Shown here: piece by piece, positions 27,798 to 39,189 of the stretch
Layout: every line of letters starts with the position of its first letter
Numbering within the stretch: the first letter of the stretch is position 1
Made by a program: the position numbers and the translations under genes
Assembly: GCA_947491025.1 (NCBI GenBank)
Contig: CANLIC010000036.1
Location: forward strand, 1 to 41,326
Reading direction: 5' to 3'
Length of the DNA stretch: 41,326 nucleotides
DNA from: Myxococcales bacterium
GTDB lineage: Bacteria; Myxococcota_A; UBA9042
Notes under the pieces: generated by a model
Seen by the model: only the letters and a program-made list of their open reading frames with translations
Database searches by the model: none
Told to the model about the DNA's origin: nothing

Positions 27798-27801
<4 letters not shown>
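27412..27801 (+). CDS. Single-domain response regulator (receiver only)
   Basis: 129 aa from ATG 27412. This is a complete CheY-like receiver: acidic pocket E8-D9-D10, phospho-acceptor D53 in VLDVNLPGRDG, conserved T81 in LMLTALAD and K103 in LGKPFD. There is no output domain, so it acts by protein-protein contact or as a phosphorelay intermediate. Its stop overlaps the guaB start (ATGA at 27798), so the two are translated together. The histidine kinase at 23520-24683 is the nearest candidate partner. Confidence 0.92.
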
Positions 27802-28955
<1,154 letters not shown>

Positions 28956-29072
28956 CCGCGCAGGCGCCGCGCGCCACGGCTTGGCCACAGTGGTCCGAGT
29001 CGAGCCCGTCGCGACGTCAGACCCCCTCTCCCCTTTGCGCGGCGCACCGGCGCCTCCGCCCTGGACCTCGCC

Positions 29073-30629
<1,557 letters not shown>

Positions 30630-30914
30630 GGGGCGCTGGGCAGTGTCGCGAAGCGGCCGAACGCAACATTGAGCCGCATTTCATGGCTACGTAAGGGTCG
30701 ACCCAGGTTCGCCAACTCGCGGACTTGCGGCCTACTCGGCGCCTGGCAGCTTTGAAGACTTGGCACGAAGGTTGGGACGCCGGCTCCTCTCGTCGGCTCC
30801 CGTCCGCGTGGTGGCTTCGTGACGGCATCATCCCACCTTGTGTGCCGCGTGACGGCGCTTCGACTGGGGGTTGGCTTCACTGCATCCCAGCCGCCAACTC
30901 ATCATACGACGCGG

Positions 30915-30942
30915 TTGACGTACGATGAACTTGTCGTACGAT
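30915..30942 (+). promoter_or_regulatory. Candidate sigma-70 promoter for the ATPase pair
   Basis: TTGACG (30915-30920, five of six consensus) and TACGAT (30937-30942) are separated by 16 bases. They lie 40 bases upstream of the first ATPase start at 30982. It is among the clearest consensus promoters visible in this GC-rich window. Confidence 0.6.
30919..30940. promoter_or_regulatory. Candidate operator: perfect 7-bp inverted repeat
   Basis: CGTACGA (30919-30925) and TCGTACG (30934-30940) form a perfect dyad with an 8-base spacer, overlapping the promoter spacer and -10 box. A related half-site CATACGAC lies just upstream near 30903-30910. This placement suits a dimeric repressor. No obvious regulator gene is adjacent. 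Confidence 0.5.
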
Positions 30943-30981
30943 GCAATGAGCGTCTGTTGTCGGGCGCGGTAGGAGTTGTCC

Positions 30982-32195
30982 ATGGCGACCCAGCTTGGTG
31001 CGCAAAGCGTCTTTGGGCGTGACAAGCTTATTCGGCGGATGTGGAAGCACCTTGAGCGGGGCTCGCTGCGATTCACCGCGGAGCGCAGGATCGGCAAGAC
31101 GACGGTGATGAAGAAGATGGCCGCCGAGCCTCCTGACGGGTTCGAGGTCGTCTTCCTCGACGTGGAAGGCGTCGACCGCCCATCCGCTTCATCGAGCACC
31201 TGCTCGATCGGGTGAAGCCCCTACTGAGCCGTTCCGTCCAAGCACTCGCCACTTTCCAATCGCTCCTCGGAACGCTCAAGGGTCTGGAGGTCGCAGGCAT
31301 GATCAAGCTCCCGGATTCCGGGGCACTTGGCTGGGAAACGATGCTCGAGAAGGCGTTGGATGGCATCTGCACGGGAAATTCGACGCTGCGGCTCGTGTTG
31401 ATGTTCGACGAGCTGCCCTACATGTTGCAGAAGTTCACGGTCAACGCGTCAGGCACCCTGCACGTCCAGACGACCGCGCTCACGATCCTCGACATCCTAC
31501 GGGCCAAGCGGATGCAACACGCCAACCTGCGCATGGTATTCGCGGGCAGCATGGGACTGCACCACGTCTTGCGTGACGTGCGCGGGTCCAGCATCGCCGC
31601 GGAGCCTTTCAACGACATGCCGTCCCAGCCGATCGGGCCGCTCGACCGCCCTGACGCGGTGGCCTTCGCCACGCATGTCCTGAGGATCGAGGCGGTGAGT
31701 GTCGCGGACGCTGACGCTGAAGACTTGGCAATGGCCATCGCGGACTTGACGGGCTCCGTGCCCTTCTACATCGAGCGCGTCGTCTCGCGGCTTGCCGAAC
31801 TGGACCACAGGGTCACGTCGACTGACGCCGAGCAAGTGGTCAGGCGCCAGCTTGGCGATGACGCCGACCCCTGGGAGATGGAGCACTTCCGCTCCCGTCT
31901 TGGTGTCTACTATCCTGGAACGACTGAGGATGCGAACGGGGACGCAGTGGGGAACGCGAAGATCGCCGCGGCAGTCCTAGACGACTTGGCGCTCGCGTCG
32001 GAGCCGAGATCGATCGAAGAGGTCTGGTCGGCGGTCAAGGCCGTCGCCGCACTGCACGATCGCGCCAAGATCGTTCAGTTGCTCAGCTCCCTCACGCAGG
32101 ACCACTACCTCGAGTGCGATGACTCAAAACGCTACACCTTCCGGTTCCCGCTCGTGCGGCGTTGGTGGGTGCTGGCGCAGGGGCTGCAGAGCTGA
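30982..32195 (+). pseudogene. P-loop ATPase gene with an internal frameshift (first of an ATPase pair)
   Basis: ATG 30982 has AGGAG 6 bases upstream. The first 77 codons end at a stop at 31213-31215. The reading continues in another frame to 32195 with homologous-looking text (RFIEHLLDRVKPLLS) well before the nearest start there (GTG 31212). Adding one C in the CCC run at 31179-31181 joins the frames as VDRPIRFIEHLL and gives about 404 aa. The N-terminal part has the P-loop ERRIGKTT; the second has Walker B LVLMFDELPYML and a sensor-like VFAGSMGLHH, then a C-terminal winged-helix-like region ending in FPLVRRWW. This fits the prokaryotic AAA/STAND-type ATPases with AERRIGKT P-loops. It may be a true mutation, a sequencing error or programmed frameshifting. 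Its stop overlaps the next start (TGATG). Confidence 0.75.
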
Positions 32196-34849
32196 TGCGC
32201 AGAGTTACCTCAGCCTACACACCCAGCAACTCGGATCCTGCGCTGTTGATGCGTATCTTCGTTGAGCGCCATCGACTGCTCGAGAAGCTCGTGGAGCGGT
32301 TCGCTCGCAGCATGACGACTGGCGACCTGCATCACGTCCTGGTCGTCGGGCCGCGCGGGAGCGGCAAGACGCACTTGGTGACCTTGATCGAGCACCAACT
32401 CCGCGGGCGCGCCGCGCCGGGCGAGCTGATGCGCATTGCCTGGCTGGGCGAGGACGAGACCGTCTCCGGCCTCGTCGACCTCGCGTTCGCAGTCGCCAGC
32501 GCGCTGGCTAGGGCGTATCCAGATGAGTTTCCTGCGGACTTTCGTGACCCTGTCCGCGGGATGGCCTCGAATGCAGCCGCCGAGTCGGTGCTGTTGTCGC
32601 TTCTCAAGCGCCTCGGGCACCGCAAGTTACTCGTGATCATGGAGAATATGGATCGCGCTTTCGACGGCCTCGGTGACCTGGGGCAGAAGAAGCTGCGTGC
32701 GTTCCTGCAGGAGCATGGCCAGGTGGCGATTCTGGCGACTGCGCAACAGCTCTTTGAGGGCGTTTCAAGTCGCGACGAGGCGTTCTTCGGCTTCTTCGAC
32801 GTTCAGCATCTGCGGCCGCTGTCGGTCGATGGGGCGCGCGACCTCATCCGGCGGATCAGCGTGGAGCAAGACAGGGCAACGCTCGCTGCTTTCCTCGATA
32901 CGTCGGAGGGCCGGTACCGCGTTCGGGCCCTTCATCACCTCGCTGGGGGGAATCACCGGCTGTACGTGATGCTCTCGGAGTTCTTGACCAAGGAAGCGCT
33001 GGACGACCTGGTGGAAGCGTTTGAGCGACTGGCTGAGGACCTGACGCCTTACTTCCAGGAGCGGATCCGATCGCTGCCGCCGCAGCAGGCGCGGATCGTC
33101 GAGTGCCTGTGCGGCGCAACAGGGGCGATGACGGTCAAAGAGATCGCGGAGGAGACCTTCATTGAGGAGCGGACTTGCTCCAAGCAGCTCGGGAACTTGA
33201 AGCAGAGGGGCTTCGTTCGCGCCCAGAAGCGCGGCAAGGAGTCCTTCTACGAAGTGACGGAACCGCTCTTGCGCTTGTGCCTGGAGGTGAAGAACCAGCG
33301 CGGCAGGCCTTTGAGGCTGGTGGCGCAGTTCTTGAGGGCTTGGTTTCGGGATGAGGCGTTGCGTGAGCAGGGCCAGGGCCGGTTTGGAGCGAGGTATGAG
33401 GAGTATCGCCAGAGCGCTCTTGGCCTGCCGGAAGACTTCAGCGGAGTTGTGGCGGCGCAGCTTGTTGACGAGATCGCAGCTCTCACACTCGCGGGAGCCT
33501 TCCAGGAGGCCCGCGCTTGCCTCGATGAACTGTATCTGGTCGACCCGGTCATCGCTTGCCTGCTCCGCGGAGAAGTTGCCTCGCAGACCCGGGAATACGA
33601 CGAATTGATCGATTCGATGTCAGAGCTGATGCAGAAATCGGAGACGCTGCCGCACTTGCGTCCGTGGCTGCGTCCGTGGCTGCTGGCTCTCTGGGGAGAG
33701 GCATACGGCAACAAGGGCGACTTCGAGAAAGCGCTCGCCGACCTGACGGCGCTGCTCGACCTGACAAGTGCGCCGGCAGAATTGCGGGCAGATGCGCTAT
33801 ACCTCCGCGGCACGACGAATGGTCGACTGGGGGAGACCCAAGCTGCGGTCTCGGACTACACGGCCTTGCTACTGACGCAAGAAGTGCCGGCCACTCTGCG
33901 GGCAAAGTGTCTCGTGATTCGCGGCGCGATTTTTGGTCAACGCGGCGAGATTGACAAGGAAATGGCCGACTACGGCGCGGTGATTGAGCTGCTGGACGCT
34001 CCTGCGACTGCGCGAGCCATGGCGCTGGAGCGCCGCGGCGAAGCGTACCGTCGGCGGGGCGAGTTCGAGCGAGCCCTGGCAGACTACACGGCGGTGGCAG
34101 AGATGTCGGAGGCGAAGGCAGTTCAGCGAGCGAGTGCCTTGAGCCTACGCGCCATTACCTATGTGCAGATAGGCGCCCTCGATCGCGCCCTGGCCGACTT
34201 CAATGCGGTCATTGCGGTGCCAGAGCTGCCTGTAGGCCAACGGGCAGCGGTTAGAGTTTTGATGGGCGCTACCTACTGGCACGCCGAACGATACCTGGAG
34301 TCCGAAGAGCAGTTCCGTGCGGCGACTGCCATGGTCGGCGTAGAGACCGACCGCAGGACACTTGCCCTTTTTGCTTTGCCGGAACCGATGGTGATGACCT
34401 CGAGCCGGGCAGCCGTCATCGAGGCGCTACGGACGGCATTCAGGGAAGGCGATCGGGGCGCCCCCGATTTTGGCGGGACGCCGCACGACCTGTTGTCAAT
34501 GGTCCTGCGCCGAGGCCACCTCGAATGGGGACCCTACGCAGCTGATCTCGTGCCCCTGTACGCTGAACACGACGCGGCCGCACTCCTGGGCCAGGGACTG
34601 ATCCGTACCATCAGAATCCTCGACGCAGGTTCATACTCGGAAGCGCACCTGGCCCTGTGGAATTCGGCCTGGCAACAGGCAGGCGCCCAGCACGAAGCGC
34701 TGGCGCTGCTGCTGCTCGGCCTAGCCGCCGCCGTCGAGGCCATCAACACCAAGAGCGACCGCCCGTTACTGCGATTGCCGATGGAGCTCCGCACCTTGAT
34801 CCGGCCGCTGCTCCCGGTCTCGTTGGGGCCGATCGCCGATGAGCCGTGA
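32195..34849 (+). CDS. AAA ATPase (Orc1/Cdc6-like) with winged helix and 38-residue TPR-like repeats
   Basis: 884 aa from ATG 32195, overlapping the upstream stop. The ATPase domain (about residues 15-270) has Walker A GPRGSGKTHL, Walker B LLVIMENMDR and sensor-1-like AILATAQQ, resembling Orc1/Cdc6-type AAA proteins. A winged helix follows (about 300-375: ARIVECLCGATGAMTVKEIA ... GFVRAQKRG). After a linker come five consecutive repeats of exactly 38 residues plus a sixth diverged one (about 490-720), each with LR..AL..RG....G....ALADYTA, a TPR/Sel1-like pattern. The C-terminal 160 residues are unassigned. Such ATPase-wHTH-TPR proteins resemble STAND regulators or defence sensors. The coupled ATPase upstream suggests a two-protein complex. 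GC at third positions looks lower than in flanking genes, consistent with transfer. Confidence 0.85.
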   Translation: MRRVTSAYTPSNSDPALLMRIFVERHRLLEKLVERFARSMTTGDLHHVLVVGPRGSGKTHLVTLIEHQLRGRAAPGELMRIAWLGEDETVSGLVDLAFAVASALARAYPDEFPADFRDPVRGMASNAAAESVLLSLLKRLGHRKLLVIMENMDRAFDGLGDLGQKKLRAFLQEHGQVAILATAQQLFEGVSSRDEAFFGFFDVQHLRPLSVDGARDLIRRISVEQDRATLAAFLDTSEGRYRVRALHHLAGGNHRLYVMLSEFLTKEALDDLVEAFERLAEDLTPYFQERIRSLPPQQARIVECLCGATGAMTVKEIAEETFIEERTCSKQLGNLKQRGFVRAQKRGKESFYEVTEPLLRLCLEVKNQRGRPLRLVAQFLRAWFRDEALREQGQGRFGARYEEYRQSALGLPEDFSGVVAAQLVDEIAALTLAGAFQEARACLDELYLVDPVIACLLRGEVASQTREYDELIDSMSELMQKSETLPHLRPWLRPWLLALWGEAYGNKGDFEKALADLTALLDLTSAPAELRADALYLRGTTNGRLGETQAAVSDYTALLLTQEVPATLRAKCLVIRGAIFGQRGEIDKEMADYGAVIELLDAPATARAMALERRGEAYRRRGEFERALADYTAVAEMSEAKAVQRASALSLRAITYVQIGALDRALADFNAVIAVPELPVGQRAAVRVLMGATYWHAERYLESEEQFRAATAMVGVETDRRTLALFALPEPMVMTSSRAAVIEALRTAFREGDRGAPDFGGTPHDLLSMVLRRGHLEWGPYAADLVPLYAEHDAAALLGQGLIRTIRILDAGSYSEAHLALWNSAWQQAGAQHEALALLLLGLAAAVEAINTKSDRPLLRLPMELRTLIRPLLPVSLGPIADEP

Positions 34850-35095
34850 GGCAGGGCGCAGGACCATTGCTTCGAATTCGACCCCAGCAAGCGCACAAGT
34901 GCTGATCTACATTCCCTAAATTGGGCGAGAACCGAAGGCACATTCAAGGCCCAGCACGGCACCGTGCTACGCGCGGCTGACCGCCGAGACGGTGCACAGG
35001 CAGGCTTGGCTGGCGCTGCGGCGCGGCAGCGGACACCCTCGAACGCGGTCCTCGGCTGGCGACGACCCGCAGCCACGCCAACCCCTGGAGCACGC

Positions 35096-36295
35096 ATGCG
35101 TACGATTCGACTTAAAGGGTTCTGTTGGCTGGCCACATCGGTCTTCGCGCTCGGCTGCAGCACGACGGTTGAGCCTTCGCCGCAGGGCGCGGCCGACAGC
35201 GTCCAGGATGCGGCGGGGACTGCCGACAGTGGCGCGAAGCCCCTTGACGACAGCATCGAAGACCTGGGCTTTGCGGCCGACGGCGCTGCAGACGCCAACG
35301 TTTCCAGCGACATCGCTACCGATATCGCCGCCGACAGCGGCAGCGCCGATGGCAGCCCCGCGGGCGACACAAGCGCCGACGCCGGCGCAACGGCCAAGCC
35401 GCCGACGGTGCGCGCCAGCACCGCGTACGAGGTCATCACCAAGACCGACATCGTCTACGGCAAGGCGGTGGTCGACGCCAAGTGGGGCGCGGCTCCCGGC
35501 AAGGAGATCGAGCTCATGCTCGACAGCTTCGCGCCGAAGGACCCCCCGGGGCCGATGCCGGCCATCGTGTTCATCCACGGCGGCGGGTTTACCGGCGGCT
35601 CGCGCAAGGACGCCAACATGGTGAGTCAGGCCAAGTACCTCGCGGCGCGCGGCTGGTACGCGGTCTCGATCACCTACCGACTGGCTGCGACGCAGGGCCC
35701 GATCCCGCAGAAGTGGGCGAGCGCGGCCAAGGTCTCGCCAGGCCCCAACCAGGTCAGCGCCATGTACCTCGCCGGCCGGGACGCGAAAGCCGCAGTCCGC
35801 TGGCTGCACCACAACGCCCAGACCCTCGGCGTCGACTCAAACCACATCGCCATCGGCGGCGGCTCCGCTGGCGCCTACACCGCGATTGGCGTCGGCTTGT
35901 CGCAGCCGGCCGACTTCCGCGATGAGCTGACCTTGGAGCAGGACCCGACGCTGGCGAGCACACATCTCGGCGCCGCCTCCGGTGTGCGCGCCGTCATCGA
36001 CTACTGGGGCGGCGGCGCGCTCATCGAGGTCCTGTACCTGCTCAAGGGCACCCTCGACTTTGACGCGACTGATCCGCCGATCGCCATCATCCACGGCACC
36101 AAGGACGAAACCGTCAGCTTCGACGAGGCCAAGAAGCTCAAGCAACGCTACGACGAGTCGGGCGTGCCCAACATCTACCACCCGCTGGTCGGCGCCGGCC
36201 ACAGCGCTTGGTCGGCGAAGATCGACGGCAAGAGCCTCGTCGAGACCGCCTACGACTTCCTGGTCAAGCAGCAGGGTCTCGTCGTTCAGCCGTGA
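35096..36295 (+). CDS. Secreted alpha/beta hydrolase (esterase) lipoprotein
   Basis: 399 aa from ATG 35096, with GGAG 5 bases upstream. The lipobox LGCS is followed by an Asp/Ala/Ser linker of about 80 residues. The hydrolase domain shows the oxyanion-hole motif FIHGGGFTGGS (H161), nucleophile elbow IGGGSAGAY with S257, acid D337 in HGTKDETVSF and catalytic H369 in GAGHSAW. This is the layout of the hormone-sensitive-lipase/BD-FAE group of carboxylesterases, acting on short acyl esters or esterified polysaccharide. A signal peptide and lipid anchor place it at the cell surface. It is not clearly in an operon with its neighbours. Confidence 0.92.
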   Translation: MRTIRLKGFCWLATSVFALGCSTTVEPSPQGAADSVQDAAGTADSGAKPLDDSIEDLGFAADGAADANVSSDIATDIAADSGSADGSPAGDTSADAGATAKPPTVRASTAYEVITKTDIVYGKAVVDAKWGAAPGKEIELMLDSFAPKDPPGPMPAIVFIHGGGFTGGSRKDANMVSQAKYLAARGWYAVSITYRLAATQGPIPQKWASAAKVSPGPNQVSAMYLAGRDAKAAVRWLHHNAQTLGVDSNHIAIGGGSAGAYTAIGVGLSQPADFRDELTLEQDPTLASTHLGAASGVRAVIDYWGGGALIEVLYLLKGTLDFDATDPPIAIIHGTKDETVSFDEAKKLKQRYDESGVPNIYHPLVGAGHSAWSAKIDGKSLVETAYDFLVKQQGLVVQP

Positions 36296-36440
36296 TCGCC
36301 GTCTGGGCACGCTCCCGGAAGCCGCCGCTGGCGCTGCAGCGCTCGTTGATGTCGTCGAACAGGATGTCGGCGAAGCACAATTCCTCGCGTAGGGCCAAGA
36401 CAACGTCCCAGGGATGAGGGCGGACCCTTGTCCGGGCCAT
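36264..36440 (-). CDS. Possible small ORF or gene remnant
   Basis: 58 aa from the minus-strand ATG at 36440, with GGGAG 4 bases upstream. The middle (HPWDVVLALREELCFADILFDDIN) reads like a genuine amphipathic protein segment rather than GC-rich noise. I recognise no family. It overlaps the 3' end of the hydrolase gene by 32 bases on the other strand. It may be a small protein, a degraded fragment, or chance. Confidence 0.25.
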   Translation of the reverse strand: MARTRVRPHPWDVVLALREELCFADILFDDINERCSASGGFRERAQTAITAERRDPAA

Positions 36441-36665
36441 CGCACTCCCGTCCGCCAGCTGCGCCGTTGCGGAGAGGGCGCGGCGCGCGTGCGCCTCTTC
36501 CAGACGCCTCGGGCGCGGCGCCGCCGGCGGTGAGCGGCCGCCGGGCTTTCGTTGACGCTTGGGCGGAGGCACTGGCACGCTCGCAGCCGCCTCGTGGTGG
36601 GGCGCGAGTCGTCATCGAGTGCGGGACTCAACTTCCTACCCGCACGCAATGCGAGGCAGCCACTG
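36296..36665. other. Intergenic region before the YHYH gene
   Basis: 370 bases with no plus-strand gene supported. Apart from the uncertain minus-strand ORF ending inside the hydrolase gene, I see no promoter, terminator or repeat I can defend. Confidence 0.5.
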
Positions 36666-37505
36666 ATGAACAATTCCAAGAAGATGGCACTGATCGCTTC
36701 CGTCTGCAGCGTCGCGATGGCTGCCTGCGGCACGGACGCCGAGACGAGCACCGCGACCGACAGCGCCGCTGGGAAGTCGGACACCACTGCGGGCGACGCC
36801 GCGGTCCAAGACGCCGCAGCCGGCAACGGCCTGCCGGCACCCTACAACGTCATCTACAACGTCGAGTCGGCGGTCATCGAGGGCGACCAGGTCGTCGTGC
36901 GCACCAAGGACCTGCCGGACCACAAGTCGCCGTTCTACGGCAAGACCCATGCCTTATACGAAGCCTACAACGGCACCAACCCCAACTTCAGCACGGCCAT
37001 CCAGCTGCCCAACGGCACCTCGGACCCCATCCTCGCCGCGCAGAACGTGACGTTCCGCTTCCCCAAGAACCCCAAAGAAGCGACGACCAAGACCGCCACC
37101 AGCCTCGGGCCGATCGGCATGGCGATCAACGGCATCATCTTGTTCAACCAGTACAACGGCGCGAAGGCCCTGCTGGACTCGTTGGAGATCAACAACCTGG
37201 ACCAATACAACGGCCACCCGACACCCAGCCCCAGCCTGCAGTACCACTACCACACCGAGCCGCTCTACCTGACCAAGACCAAGGGCGAGGGGGCGCTAAT
37301 CGGCTTCTTGCTCGATGGCTTTCCGCTCTACGGCCCGGTGGAGGGCGGCAAGCGTCTCAAGTCCGCGGATCTCGACAAGTACCATGGCCATACCGGCGTG
37401 ACCGCCGAGTACCCGGGCGGGACCTACCACTACCACGTCACAGACGACGCCCCCTGGATCAACGGGGACGGCTTCTTCGGCACCCCTGGCACCGTGACGA
37501 AGTGA
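36666..37505 (+). CDS. YHYH-domain lipoprotein
   Basis: 279 aa. ATG 36666 begins a lipoprotein signal with lipobox AAC(G). After a Thr/Asp/Ala linker, residues about 55-279 form a YHYH domain. YHYH occurs twice: YHYHTEPLYL at about 193 and YHYHVTDDAPW at about 254, flanking LIGFLLDGFPLYGP. The paired His motifs could bind a metal such as copper; the family's biochemical role is not established. The stop abuts the next start (TGAATG at 37503-37508), so this gene, the MORN gene and the SCO gene look like one transcript. Confidence 0.9.
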   Translation: MNNSKKMALIASVCSVAMAACGTDAETSTATDSAAGKSDTTAGDAAVQDAAAGNGLPAPYNVIYNVESAVIEGDQVVVRTKDLPDHKSPFYGKTHALYEAYNGTNPNFSTAIQLPNGTSDPILAAQNVTFRFPKNPKEATTKTATSLGPIGMAINGIILFNQYNGAKALLDSLEINNLDQYNGHPTPSPSLQYHYHTEPLYLTKTKGEGALIGFLLDGFPLYGPVEGGKRLKSADLDKYHGHTGVTAEYPGGTYHYHVTDDAPWINGDGFFGTPGTVTK

Positions 37506-38102
37506 ATGCGCCGCAGTTTCATGGCCGTTGACGCCGTCTCGCTCGGCGCCAGGTGGGTCTGCGCCTTGCTGCTCGCGCTGCTCCCGACCTCAGCGCCCTC
37601 GCTTCCAGTCCTGCCCGACGTGGTCGTCGAAGAGGCGGACCCGGAGCTCCACCGCGTGGGCGCGCTGCTGATGTGGCGGGGTGAGCCGTTCTCGGGCGTC
37701 GTTCAGCGCGTCGAAGCGCAGCGGGTTCTGGCGCGCACGGGCTACTGGATGGGCGCACGCGAAGGGACGGCCACCGAATGGCACGCCAACGGGGTCATGG
37801 CGGCGCAGCGCTGGTATCGCGACGATCGACGCGAGGGCGTGCATCGCGGCTGGTGGCCCAATGGCAAGCTCCAGTTCGAGCGACGCTACGCCAGAGATCT
37901 CTTTGAGGGGCCGCAGCGCGCCTGGTACCCGGATGGCGCCCTCTTTGAGTCGCGGGACTACCGCGCAGGGCACGAAGAAGGGCGGCAATCCCAATGGTCG
38001 AACGATGGCCGGTTGGTCGCAAACTACGTTTTTCGCGACGGACGGCGGTTTGGCATCGTCGGCAGGTTCGACTGCGTCACGGTGGACGGCCATGCGAGAT
38101 AG
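37506..38102 (+). CDS. MORN-2 repeat protein (YwqK-like), exported
   Basis: 198 aa, starting directly after the YHYH stop; ATG 37521 is an alternative. An N-terminal hydrophobic segment (about 16-32) is a likely Sec signal. From about residue 60 there are four to five MORN-2 repeats of about 22 residues: EGTATEWHANGVMAAQRWY, EGVHRGWWPNGKLQFERRY, GPQRAWYPDGALFESRDY, EGRQSQWSNDGRLVANYVF. Automated pipelines often label such proteins as YwqK family antitoxins, but nothing here indicates a toxin partner. Its tail overlaps the SCO gene start by 11 bases. Confidence 0.82.
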   Translation: MRRSFMAVDAVSLGARWVCALLLALLPTSAPSLPVLPDVVVEEADPELHRVGALLMWRGEPFSGVVQRVEAQRVLARTGYWMGAREGTATEWHANGVMAAQRWYRDDRREGVHRGWWPNGKLQFERRYARDLFEGPQRAWYPDGALFESRDYRAGHEEGRQSQWSNDGRLVANYVFRDGRRFGIVGRFDCVTVDGHAR

Positions 38103-38814
38103 GTCGGCCTGCAACCGCATCACGTATGTCCTCGGACCCACTTTGGTTCACGCCGGGAGCGCTGTCCTCGGTCTGCTCCTGTGCCTCGCCGTCAGCGCCA
38201 TCGCCGGGTGTGGCCGTTCCTCCGCCGCCGCCACCGGCCTGCCGTACTACAACAGCGCCGACTTCACGGCGGTCTGGCCCGACTCCGCTGAGGCGGTGGC
38301 CAACGCGCACCGGATCGCCGCCTTCGCGCTGAACGATCAGCGCGGCAACATCGTGACCGAGCAGACGCTCCGCGGCCGCGTCACCTTGGCCAACTTTTTC
38401 TTTACGACCTGCCAAGGCGTCTGCCCGAAGATGGCGGAGAACTACCGGCGTGTGCAGGCGCACTTTCGCGACGACGCGCGCATGTTGCTGGTGTCGCACA
38501 GCGTCACCCCTGAGGACGATACGCCGGAGTCCATGGCGGCCTATGCCCTGGCGAATCAGGTCTCGCCTGAGCGGTGGCTCTTGCTCACCGGCGACAAGGC
38601 CACCATCTACAAGCTGGCTCGGCGATCGTATTTCGCTGAGAAGTCGCTCGGAAAGACCAAAGGTGACGACGAGTTCCTGCACACCGAGAACATGCTCTTG
38701 GTCGATCAGCAGGGGCACTTGCGCGGGGTCTACAACGCGACCTTGGCGCTCGAGGCCGACCGCGCGATCGCTGACGCGGAGCTGCTCATGCAGGAGCCCA
38801 AGCCTGCGCTTTAG
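38092..38814 (+). CDS. SCO1/SenC family copper-binding lipoprotein
   Basis: 240 aa from ATG 38092, overlapping the preceding stop by 11 bases. The signal has lipobox IAGC. The thioredoxin-fold SCO domain shows CQGVC (C107, C111) and the distant His197 in DEFLHTENMLLVD, the three copper ligands of the family, plus SVTPEDDTPE. SCO proteins deliver copper to, or reduce, the CuA site of cytochrome oxidases, or act as thiol oxidoreductases. No oxidase gene lies in the window. The neighbouring YHYH and MORN genes suggest a specialised use. Confidence 0.93.
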   Translation: MRDRSACNRITYVLGPTLVHAGSAVLGLLLCLAVSAIAGCGRSSAAATGLPYYNSADFTAVWPDSAEAVANAHRIAAFALNDQRGNIVTEQTLRGRVTLANFFFTTCQGVCPKMAENYRRVQAHFRDDARMLLVSHSVTPEDDTPESMAAYALANQVSPERWLLLTGDKATIYKLARRSYFAEKSLGKTKGDDEFLHTENMLLVDQQGHLRGVYNATLALEADRAIADAELLMQEPKPAL

Positions 38815-39189
38815 TGCGGTCGAGCCCTCATTTCCGCCCCTGTCTGCGCCGCATCCACCTGCGCGTTCATGTGCTTCCCAACATCAGGCTCGGCGCTGCG
38901 CCGGCCTTCCCATCCAGCCTCCGCAGACGCAGTTTCGCAGCAGCGCTACCAGGCCAACCTCGGCCGACGCAAGCCGAAGCAGGTTGGGAGCCCCACGACG
39001 AGCGCCCTGGTTCGGCGTGCCCGCACGAGCGCTTCACGTCTGAGTACGGGAACATCCGCCCTGTTGGCAACGACTGCGCAGCGCCAGCGGGACGCGGCTG
39101 TACTGGTCGCCGCCGCCACGCCAACCTATGCTCGACCGCAGAGCCCGCCCGCCGGCCACGCCAGCGGCCGATAGGCGAGGGACGCCAAG
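38815..39189. other. Intergenic region
   Basis: 375 bases without a supported gene. An imperfect hairpin pairs CCAACCTCGGC (38954-38964) with GCCG (38973-38976) and AGGTTGG (38981-38987) across a 4-base bulge. It is not followed by a T-run. Nothing else is interpretable. Confidence 0.45.

Larger units (their letters stand above)
30630..30981. other. Intergenic region upstream of the ATPase pair
   Basis: 352 bases with no supported gene. The last 80 bases hold a promoter-like pair and a perfect inverted repeat (see the two regulatory features). The first 250 bases show no terminator with a T-run for guaA, no tRNA, and no copy of the guaA 3' end that would mark an attachment site. Confidence 0.6.

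Noticed and set aside
37506..38102. Toxin-antitoxin system implied by the YwqK-like MORN protein
   Set aside because: No toxin gene is adjacent. The partners are a YHYH protein and a SCO protein, and the MORN protein has an export signal.
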